Shown: positions 48,521 through 64,000 of the stretch, piece by piece | Position numbering within the stretch: the stretch's first letter is position 1 | Layout: each line of letters starts with the position of its first letter | Assembly: GCF_001640805.2 (NCBI RefSeq) | Contig: NC_066833.1 | Span: forward strand, 6,900,814 to 6,964,813 | DNA length: 64,000 nucleotides | Reading direction: 5' to 3' | From: Lates calcarifer | Taxonomy: Eukaryota > Chordata > Actinopteri > Centropomidae | Translations under genes and position numbers: made by a program | Notes under the pieces: model-generated | The model's input: only the letters and a program-made list of their open reading frames with translations | What the model was told of the DNA's origin: nothing | Database searches by the model: none

Positions 48521-49780
48521 GTACCTCAACACCTAGGGCTGAGGGCAGCTACTTTTGGCTGTATCATGTATTGTAGCAGCTTGCTCTCTTGTGGATGCAA
48601 GGCAGACACTTTGTGTTTGTCCAATCGCATACTTGCATGTAAAGTACACTTAGTGCATTTCTAATTGCACACTTGCATGTAAATTAGTTGGCTCAGTGAT
48701 TATGATTATGGGAATACATCTGGTTGGTTATGTGTTTTTTATGTGTTTTTATGTAAATTAAGTTCAAGCAAATTTTAGCCAACCTCTCACAGTAAAACAG
48801 ATGACCTTATACAGATGTGAGGACATGCATTTGTTGCTTACCACAAATGTGATGACATGGAAGTCAAAAGTCCTTTTCCATATATACAACAGTGTATTTA
48901 TGATTTTCCCATAATTTCTCCTCCAAGACTGATTGGGCCGTAGGTTTCAAAAATTTTCAAAAATCATTCCTGCTGGTTTATCTTGACCACTGCTATTTGT
49001 GGATCAAATACTATAAACTGATATAACAAGGACCACTCACAACAACCTGAGAATGAATTCTCAGAGTGAGCTCAGAATAACTAAACATGACACAAATGTT
49101 CAGTCATGTCACTCGAATTCATCAGAGACAGTACACACTCCTTCACTGCTCTGAGTGCTCACTTGACAGCATGTTGTGATGTATTTAATATATCATTTTT
49201 ATCTTTATTTTTATTTCAGTTATATTTTATTATATTATTATTATATATTATAACTATTTCATATGACAAGTAGACTCATAAATTAGTCAGTTGCATAAGA
49301 ACTGCACTAGTGTCTCCAATATAACCATTACATCTCAGTATCAGTATCTCAAATAGTTTTAGTGTTTTCTGACTATAATAAAAACACTGCATGTCCATTG
49401 TTATACACACTGAACTTTTTTGGAGCAGCCATCAGATCTATTCCCCCCATCTTTCTGTGCAAATGTCAGTGTCCCTCTCTTGGTCTGTTTTGCTGAGTCC
49501 TCATGAGTCTTGATTTAAAGTGTAATGGTACGGTGCAGTTTGATTGATTGCATGCTTTGTGTAACTGTATATTTGTACTTTTTTTTTTGTAATAGTTAAT
49601 TGTCTTTAAAAGCATTGTTTGAAATTTTGGGAAATACAAAATAGTCTGTTCCTGGAGAGAAACACTTTCATCACATAAATCCCTGTGAAACCAAAATTGT
49701 CATTTTTATGTCTCTATACCTGCAACAGATTTTGGGTTGTCCGTCGAGTTGTCTGTCAGTTTGTCCCATTCTCATGAACA
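48521..49780 (+). other. adcy5: adcy5 intron 1, no recognised feature
   Basis: AT-rich intron with only short local repeats (a TTGCATGTAAA-type duplication near 48630-48690). Confidence 0.5.
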
Positions 49781-50035
49781 CAATATCTCAGTAATGCCTT
49801 AAACAAATTTCTTCAGTTTTTGCACAAATGTTCCCATGAACTCAAAGATGAACTGATTAGATTTTTGTAGTCAAAAGCCAAGGTCACTGTGACCTTACAA
49901 AGCACATTTTTTGGCCTTGTGAATGCAATATCTAAGGGATACTTTGAAGGAATTTCTTCAAATTAGGCACATACATTCACTTAGTCTCAAAGATGAACAG
50001 ATGGGGTCAAGGTCACTATGTCTGCACAAAATGTT
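49781..50035. repeat. Two diverged tandem units of a teleost repeat (period about 145 bp)
   Basis: CAATATCTCAGTAATGCCTT at 49781 and CAATATCTAAGGGATACTTT at 49926 start two related units. Each continues with AATTTCTTCA, a CTCAAAGATGAAC block and GGTCACTATG or GGTCACTGTG. The type is common in fish; the family is not assigned. Confidence 0.65.
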
Positions 50036-53000
50036 AATTGTAGTTACACTTCTGTTTGTGTACGGAGTGAGCCAAGCATAACATGCTAAATAGTGAGCTT
50101 TAAAGGTGCTGGTTGTTCAGATTTTTGAGCTTTGGACAGAGCTAGGCTAACTGTTTCCCCATGTTTGCTAAGATGCTTGCTTGTTGGCTGTATCCTTCAT
50201 GATTAGCTTACAGACTTTATTGGAGTATATTTGACAAAATGTCAAACTGTTTTATTAAAGGTGAACTAATGCTACTGATTTTGCTCAGATCACACAACAC
50301 TATGCATGAATGTTAGTACAATGATAATGTTGGTAATGATTTCAAGCAATTCTTATTGTGCCTGTTTTTTCTGTAAATATGATGCCATCAAAAATGTGGA
50401 GATGTATTTGTTAGAAAATAATTCAGGTGGCACCAGCCAAGGGAAAGTATGATAGGACAAATTGTCTCAGGAGACACATTAGTGTTTCTCATCGTGTTTC
50501 ATCATTCAGGCAGACTAGGGGACGCCTTCTCAGTCCACTTCTTTTCTCTCTGTAAGCTCTGGGCTTCTCCAGTGACACAATGAGTGTGTTACAGGATATT
50601 TGTTACATTGTTTTTGACCATTTAATAACCCTGTGTTGGTTCTGAGGCCTTCACTGCCCTAGAGATAAAATTGCGACTGAATCCTCTCACCCCCTGGCTT
50701 TGAATAATTCTTTAAATTCAGAGAGGATTCCTACAAGTTGTCATTTCTTCCTTTCGTCAAGGTGGATAGCAGTACACTGGTTGCAAGGATCTACCTGGCT
50801 ATTAAAAAATAGATTTGTTTCCTGCCAGAGTTTTCAAAGCACTGGAGGAAAATAGATTTGAGTGCTAGGTGTTGACATCAAAGAGCATCACGCAGCCTTT
50901 TCTCCTGTATGGTCGGTGTTGAAATATAGGGTCTATATTTGGAAAAATCTCCAGTTAGTCAGTATCCTGTCTCTGTCTCTTCTCTTTTGAGGCATGAGAT
51001 GAAAAATTAAAGGTGCTTTTTCTTCTATTTGTTGGTGGGCTTGTCTTTCTTCTTCAAAGGCATGACTCACAGAATGACCTTTAGTTCCCAGGAGCTCAGT
51101 GTCTCCTGCGAGGCACTAGGACTGCTTGAAAGCATTTGGTGTTCCTGTGCTGAAGTACGACTCCAGAAATGTTTCCAGTCAAAGGGAACTCTGTTAGACC
51201 ACTTTTAGACAGCAGACTCAACCCACATTCAAACTGTGTTGCAGCAGAGACTTAACTGTAGTTTTGTCACTGATAAACTTGAGAATTACATTGAATTATA
51301 TTAAATAATCTGCCAGATAAAAGTTAAGTTTTACTTTCACCCCCTCTCCATCTCCATCATGCGTACATATCATATCTCTCTCACTCACTCTGTCCTTTCT
51401 CCATTGTTGCTTGGTCAGTTAAATGAGATTTAAATAATAGTCTCATTTAATTAATTCCCATTCCTGTTAGCAATGCCAGTTAACCAAAGCCAGCAGCATC
51501 ACCGTAAGGGTGTAGAAAGGTGAGTGAGAAACTTGGTTGTGTTTGGCCAGTGAGCCCAGTTTTATGCAAGCAGTACGCTCTCATGTGCACCCCAGGATGA
51601 CAGGCACAGAGGGCCAGTAAAGACGCTGACAGGACCGATGCAAACATTATGGATTTTTTTCATGGTCCAGTGGGCCACTGCATCAGTGGGCCAGTCTTTG
51701 TCCTGGTATGCCCAATAGCCAGTCCAACTATGATCATCATTATCTTGCACTGTTGCATGTGCCTTAGTTCATTGTAACTTTTCAGTTGCTAATGGATGAA
51801 TTAATGAATCCAGACTATATACTATATATATTCACTTTTGTTAAAATATAGTAATGGATAATTTAAGTATAAGTAATGCAGCAGACTCCACATGATTATT
51901 TTCTAATTAAAGGCTTTCATGTATAGTACTAGTTCTTTGCCAACTCAAAGCAGAAATAACAGAGGAGTCTAATAATAACAGTCTTACAGGATTGTCACAC
52001 ATAAAATATATTACATACGAAGTGTGTGTGACTATATTTCATACACAGACAAAACCTGTCTTTGGTTCATGCACTGTGATCCCTAGGTTTGTTACTGGTT
52101 ACAAAGGCATTAACATAGCAGCTGACAGCTTACTAGGCAAAATCTAGCAGCAAATAACTGCAGGCTCTCACGTGAAAGACTTTCACTCTCTTGTACATTG
52201 CCCTGCAGAATGAGGCTGGCAATGGGCTGCTCAGTGTAATCAGCATGCAGCACATGACCTGCGTTTATCCTTAAAGCACACAATGTGCCTCAGTGTGCTA
52301 ACTAGGGGGTGTACACTTATAATCAATTTAATAATCTAATCAAAAGTAAAAGTAAAAATTGGACTGACACTGTGTTGTAGTACTTACCAAGGGGCAAAAC
52401 ATGGTTAACAGTGGCCTTTTTATTTCTTATAGTGAGTTTTGCTCAAAATAAAGTTTGTGGTTTGCCTCAGCCAGTTCCTCCAGGAATTTGTGATCTTGTG
52501 ATCAGAGAAATTTCAATCTCAGAATTCAGCCAGTTTTGGTGTTACATGGAAGAGCTTGCAAATGTCTCTAATATTTTATATATACTATTTTATATATACT
52601 ATAGGCAGTTGCTTCTTATAAGCTGCACCAATCCAATTGTCAGCAAACCTAGCAGCACTGTAACATAGCAATGTTCCCCAAATTAACAGTATGATTCTTC
52701 TACTTGGGAGTGGTATACCGTCTGGGAGTAAACACTTCTGTGATATGTTTGATTCAGAGCAAAATGCCCTTTTAGTGTATTAACTTCCTGTCTACTGACT
52801 ACTGACAATCACAGGAATGTTCGCCATGCAATGAAATTCAGTCACTTTTCGCCACAATAACAAGAAAAACACCACAAGTATGAGCTTTATATATTTTACC
52901 CTGTGGATTTTCTAGAACCTTCAGGCTGGACTACATGTATGACAGAATTAATGTTTTTTTTTCCTCTTAAAACATTTGCAAAGCCTTCTGTGAATGTTTT

Positions 53001-56000
53001 TGAATGGGACTTCAAATTTCTGGATTGTATTATTTATTTGCAGGATTTTTATTTTGAAGGTACATTTATGGTGTTATATCTTATCTCCAATAAAAAAGGA
53101 ATGTTGTATGTTTTAAGTGAATTGTATGTGCCACACTTAGATTTAATGACTTTTTTGTTCTGGTTATGGATGAATGCCATAACAGTGATGATGAGGGAGG
53201 GGTTATTGAGGTTGATCTATCCTGCCAGTTTGGGGATGGAGGCAGTGATTTTCAGGTCACAAACCATGTCTTGTTTTTATGGCCTCTGCTGGCAATTATT
53301 AATCACCTACTAAAATAATGTTGCATACACACATACACAAGCACACAGATGACCTGGACTGACACCTTCCATGGTTTTTGTCATTGTACTTAAGTTAGCA
53401 GCTTTAATGGAAATATATTGTATAGCATTTTTTTGTCTAGTCGTTGCTCTGGATGTGAAATAAAACCAGTTAATCTCAGAGTGTGAACTCTGAGTTATTA
53501 AATATTGTACTCACTCCAGTATAATCAACATAAGTACTCAACATAAGTAGAGTAAACAAACATACAAGACATTAGTCCATTGAGCTCTAGTCTTGCAAAT
53601 AACTAACTTGCAAATAGCCCTTTTAAAGCCTAGTTCTATACAACATCTTTAATATGTCATTTAATTATTCCTCAATCAAGGCTAGCTAACAAGCTGTTTG
53701 ATTGACTAATGCACACACAGTTTATTAGGTACAGCTAGCTTAAACTAATGTACTCACATGTGTGTCACTTGGGTGCTTTGGGTCTGATAATAAAAACTCA
53801 ACATCTGCTTATGATTGAAAAATGGACGAGATTGTGGTAATTAATATGACACAAGAACTAATGTTTTACTGAAAGGCAGGGTTATCACATTTCAATTGTT
53901 AACTTATCATTTGCGTAAATGATGTGGCTCAGATCTGTGGATGTCGATTTAATTTGAATACCTAAAAGTAAAGGTCACATCTGCTTTTGTACTTAGACTA
54001 CTCACGTGTTCAGCTGGAAACAATGAAAAGCCCATCCCCTTGTTTGTTAGCAATGGTCAAAGGGGAGTACCCACTGTGATGTGTGTCATCTGCTTCTCAT
54101 GATGTCCACCAACATGTCATATGAAGAGGATCCATCTGAGTTTGAGGTTTTAAGATAGAAAAAACTCAGAGGAACTCATAACAGTTTAATTACTAAAGAT
54201 TTTTGAAAGGTTCTTCACATCACAAAAAAAAACTCTTAATAAAGAAATATAATATATACAATGAAAGAAATTATTTAGATGAAAAAAAGTAGGTCATATT
54301 TTATTTTCATGTAAATAAAGCTTGTGTTTCTGTGGACATGAACTACAAACTAATACAGTCTAATATTACAGCATATGCCTTCTCTGCAGCTTAGATGGGG
54401 AACTTCCTGTAAGTCTACTCTGTTAGTTTCATAAATCAGTGGTACTGATGTGGTCGTGTGTTAAATAGACCACAGAACTGCACTTTATTTAACAGAGACA
54501 CCTGCAGATGTTTATTTGCTGGTGCTGATTTCTGTAAATGCCTCCATTAATCAGATGGTAACAAAATACAGAAAAGTACAGAGTAAATAAAATACCTGTG
54601 GCAGTGCCATCAGGAGAACAGCTTTTATTGTGTAGAGTGTTAGAGCTTTTTCTCTCCTCAGTTGGAATTCAGTTCTTTATTTATCATAATGTTATCTGCA
54701 ACAGCTTGCATGGGGCATTGTTGCTGTTGCAGGTACTTGGCCATTTGAGAACTTTGAGCTGAATTTAGATGAAAATTACTTACCTAAGCACTCTTGACCA
54801 TCTGTCTTGTTCAAAAGCTTTTGAATATAATGAAAATGAGTCAGCATGAGTGAAGTAAGCAAAACAATATACATGAATATACAATATATATTTACTGAAA
54901 ATGATGATCCCTGGTTATGTCAAATTTGAGAAGATGTTGATTTATTTACACCTATTAATGCTGATGATAATCATCAGAGAGCTCGCTAGTTTTCCTCTGG
55001 AATTTTTACTTCATAGAATTCTGTGTCCTTACCTTGTGGATGAAATCTGTGTTAAATATGGGAGCCTTCCCTTTCTGCTCTCACTTTCTCTATGTGGAAA
55101 GGAAAAGCCCATAGGTTTCCAAATAAGGTATGGGTGAGCAGTGGCAGTATTAATAGAATAAGGCTGCTGCTCAGGAATATTTGTATTGACCTGTTGAAAG
55201 ACTTTATCTGATGCATGCCGTTTCTATGGCAGTGTGGGGGCGGGATGCTATGAGCGCTTGGTGGAGCTCCATGTACAGCTGCAGCTGGCTCTCTCCATTG
55301 TAGGTAGCAGGAGCCCACCTTTAAATGTCAAATTTTAACAGTTTGAAGCTGAATTAAAGCGGGCATCTGTGTTTTTCTTGACCATTTTCAGATGCTTAAC
55401 AGTAACACACACAGCTTTACACTTTAGTAGTCAGGCACCTGTCTCCTGCGGTTTTGTACACAGCAACAATTTCCCCAGAGTAAAAAGGTACATTTGTCTC
55501 TGGTGATTATATGTCTCAAACACATTTGTTATGCTAATAAGCACCTCATGTACAGGATAACATTATGATATTATTGTAAAGTTTCAGCTGTCAAGAGGCA
55601 TTTTTCCCAAATATGTTCTTCAGAGAGCTGTGCAATGTCAGAGCTTTTTGTCAACCTTTTACAAGAATTAAAGTTTTTTAGCAGAAAAAAATCTTTGGCA
55701 TAAAGATTTAAAATATGTGCATTAATATTAACGTAAGAGATTTACAATCAAGATCTGAACAGTTTGAACTCCTAAACAAAAACATTTACTTGACTCTGAC
55801 ATTTACTTTCTCTTTTAGAAGATAGTCTCTTTGATGTGACTCTGACATGACTTTGATAAGAGGCATAAATACCAAAGAGTGACCTTTTCTAAATTTACAA
55901 CCTTCTCTCTGTCTCACATCTCATTTCTTTATCTTCCTTGGTTGTGCCTCACTTCCAGGCTAGTCTTCTGCCAGTCACTCCTCCCTCTCAGTGTGCTTGG

Positions 56001-56655
56001 TTTTTGCATAGAGACCTGCTGAGGGATTTTTGACTTGATAAAGATATGCTGTGTTTGTTCAGTTTCGTCCCGGACACAGAGAGGCCCTTGGTGTGAATGT
56101 GATTCAGCTGGCTGATTCAGCCCATTAAATAGCTCTATGAAAAGAATGGGCTGCTGGCTTTGGCTTCCTACTGGCTTCTAGTCCCAGGACCACTGTATGC
56201 CTGGCACTGAATGGAAACTATGTCTTTTAGCACTTGTGCATGTGACCACTTGCAAGTTGTCATGTGCCCAGTGTGTTTGATAGGAGGAAACTTGGACAAG
56301 GTCTATTAAACCTGAAGGTACTGAATTTGCGGCAAATTAAAAATTCCAGTTTTAGTGGGGCACACACATTCAAGCATGCACTAACACAGGGTTTTCCACT
56401 GACATTCCTCCCCCTCTCACAAGTAGCCTTTTTTCCACTGTTACTCAATACGTTTACATGCACACAACAATCAGGTTAGATGGGAAGTTGGATAGTTTGT
56501 TTACTTGTACTATAGGAAGTCAGTATATGTAGCAGGTCAGTAATCACATTTCTCTCCAACCCTGACCCTATTTCCTATTTTTTACTTATTTCACCTGTAG
56601 TAGTGATATAATATGAAGCTTTCTGATTTCTTTCTTTTCTGTGTATGTGAGTGAC

Positions 56656-56660
<5 letters not shown>
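50036..56660 (+). other. adcy5: adcy5 intron 1, no recognised feature
   Basis: About 6.6 kb of AT-rich intron, the longest repeat-poor stretch in the window. I found no exon, RNA gene or transposon. Open frames at 52.4-53.3 kb have no recognisable domain. Confidence 0.5.

Positions 56661-56722
<62 letters not shown>
56661..56722. repeat. (GT)31 microsatellite
   Basis: 62 bases of perfect GT repeat. Open frames across it on both strands are repeat artefacts. Confidence 0.98.
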
Positions 56723-56726
<4 letters not shown>

Positions 56727-57099
56727 CTGTCAGAGGGCGACATAGCAGTGAGAGGACAGACTTTGTAGTGTGGGCACAGCTATTCCTCACAGTGAAGATG
56801 TGTCCTAATTTTACAATTATTCAAATGTTTAACGGTGGATGCTGACTTATTCAGATTTCTAGAGGTGTTGTATGAGTTTCAGTTTCAGTTGAACTATGTA
56901 TGTATATCTATGTGTAATAATCTTTCCTCTGGTAATCTTCTACCCCAATTATTAGCCAGGTGTCTCTTTTATATGATGTTTAAGAAATTGGTTACTGCAG
57001 AAGCCTGATCGTAAATCGTTTAACTTAAGCATATGGCAAATTCAGTGACTAGGTTTTCTCAAGGTCTGAGGATCTATTTTCAGACTCTGGCACACATGC

Positions 57100-57260
57100 T
57101 TTCAGATCTGATTTTACCAAATGCATCAGAACTCATTGGATGACATTTCATCACTCAGCAGGACAGTGATCCTAAACACAGGGCCAAAGTAACCAAAGAG
57201 CTTTTAACAGTAAAGGGGTGGAATATCCTTGACTGGCCTGACTGGCCTGGCCTCTCAATG
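57100..57260 (+). pseudogene. Tc1-like DDE transposase fragment
   Basis: The plus-strand reading ITQQDSDPKHRAKVTKELL and then TVKGWNILDWP matches the second catalytic Asp region (QQDNDPKHTAK) of Tc1-family transposases. It degenerates after 57235 into a CTGGCCTGACTGGCCTGG duplication. No inverted repeats seen. It is a short relic. Confidence 0.75.
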
Positions 57261-63085
<5,825 letters not shown>

Positions 63086-63117
63086 GATCCTATGGGAGCT
63101 TTCCCAATCCCAAGGTT

Positions 63118-63420
63118 CCCGGTTCAATCCCCGCTTCAGACACTGAAATTTCACTGCACTTTCTGGTGTAGAAACTATTCTGCTATGAAAATGTTTCACT
63201 TTTTAAGCTTTTTACTGTTTTGCTTATTCATTTTTTTTTCAACTATTAATGCTTTTATGCTATTTTGCTACTTCTAACAATTTTGCAATTTTGCAATTTC
63301 ACTACCACTACAATTAATCTTAGCACCCCACAGTACCCTGTGGTCTTCAGTGGCGCAACCGGTAGAGCAGTTGCCTATTGCTCACAGGGTTGCTGGTTTG
63401 AGTCTAGCAGGGGATGGTAA
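63118..63420 (+). repeat. tRNA-like sequence, probable SINE or tRNA pseudogene
   Basis: TGGCGCAACCGG at 63351-63362 matches the pol III A-box pattern, and GGTTTGAGTCT at 63395-63405 resembles the B box (GGTTCGANTCC), at tRNA-like spacing. A second B-box-like string, GGTTCAATCCC, lies at 63121-63131. No clean cloverleaf with a proper acceptor stem can be drawn, so this is a tRNA-derived repeat rather than a tRNA gene. Confidence 0.45.
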
Positions 63421-64000
63421 ATGACATCACCTGCTTTTGACTTGACTTTTTCTTCTTCATTTCAACAATGATTTCAGTCATTTCCAGCATTGCTTCAGCG
63501 ATCCATTCAGCGCTCAGCATTCACACACATTTTCTGCAGGAAATGCAAATTATCTAGTTAGTTCTGTTTGTGTTTGCATGTGTGTGGCAATAGGGGAGTG
63601 AGAGTTTCATGGCCTGTAGCTGTCATAGTCAGGTGGCAGCCCAAACCTTGATACATAATAGGTGCTATTGAAGCTCTTTATCACTTTGATGTGTCTCTTT
63701 TAAATCCTCAGGGGTTAGGGGTTAGTACTTGTAGCTCTTGTACACAGAGGCCTTTTCATCTCAATTAAGGCAATCATTATCAAGAATTATCCTTTTTAGT
63801 TGCCTAAGTTCAAGAGCTCAGTTTAAGAGGATGAAAAATTAGGAATTTTCCAGGACATGTGACAGAAGTCACTGTTACTGAAACACACAGAGCCTGCAAG
63901 TCTGCAATAGGAGGAAAATCTTAGAATGTCATGTTGTCTCATAGTTGATGTGTCCATTACTGCAGCTGTCAAGCTTAAACAAAATTCAGTAACCTGTAAC
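63421..64000 (+). other. adcy5: adcy5 intron 3, end of window
   Basis: AT-rich intron to the window edge; nothing recognised. Confidence 0.6.

Noticed and set aside
52411..53313. Two open frames in a repeat-poor stretch as possible novel exons
   Set aside because: Hydrophobic, low-complexity translations of AT-rich DNA with no recognisable domain and no convincing paired splice sites.
56575..56845. Open frames on both strands with His-Thr or Val-Cys repeats
   Set aside because: They are translations of the (GT)31 microsatellite.
63345..63420. Functional tRNA gene
   Set aside because: A and B boxes are present, but the acceptor and anticodon stems do not pair well, and the B box departs from consensus.

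Overview
This is a piece of a ray-finned (teleost) fish nuclear genome. Two things support that. The only protein-coding genes are spliced vertebrate genes with GT-AG introns, and the space between and within them is full of teleost-type repeats: Tc1-like transposons, a hAT element, zinc-finger LINE relics and simple repeats. The species cannot be named from this sequence alone.

Two genes lie head to tail on the + strand. From 160 to about 5060 are the last three coding exons and 3' UTR of hacd2, the ER very-long-chain 3-hydroxyacyl-CoA dehydratase of fatty acid elongation. From about 17.4 kb to beyond the right edge is the start of adcy5, a membrane adenylyl cyclase. Its GC-rich promoter/5' UTR block is at about 17.4-18.66 kb, exon 1 at 18664-19587, a 39.6 kb first intron follows, then exon 2 at 59147-59296 and exon 3 at 60065-60186. 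Intron 3 runs to the end of the window, so the catalytic C1 domain is mostly outside. The gene order hacd2 then adcy5 in one orientation is the same as in human, so this is an old conserved neighbourhood. The two products do not act in one pathway; the linkage is positional.

The 12 kb between the genes holds a GATA microsatellite, a pile-up of Tc1 and LINE relics (8.1-12.8 kb), a short interstitial telomeric repeat (14.04 kb) and a Tc1-derived MITE (16.06 kb). Intron 1 of adcy5 holds a complete but decayed Tc1 element (22.4-23.8 kb), a 34-bp-arm hairpin (25.8 kb), a 3.6 kb antisense zinc-finger LINE bounded by 52-bp direct repeats (32.5-36.1 kb), a Tc1 element with a hAT element nested in it (36.7-38.5 kb), and several anonymous teleost repeats and microsatellites.

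The observations most worth checking are an apparent one-base insertion that breaks the reading frame in a hacd2 exon, a short upstream ORF in a strong start context just before adcy5, the direct repeats bounding the LINE, and the nested transposons. I found no evidence for a novel gene system: there are no further convincing genes, and the long non-genic ORFs are transposon relics or chance frames.
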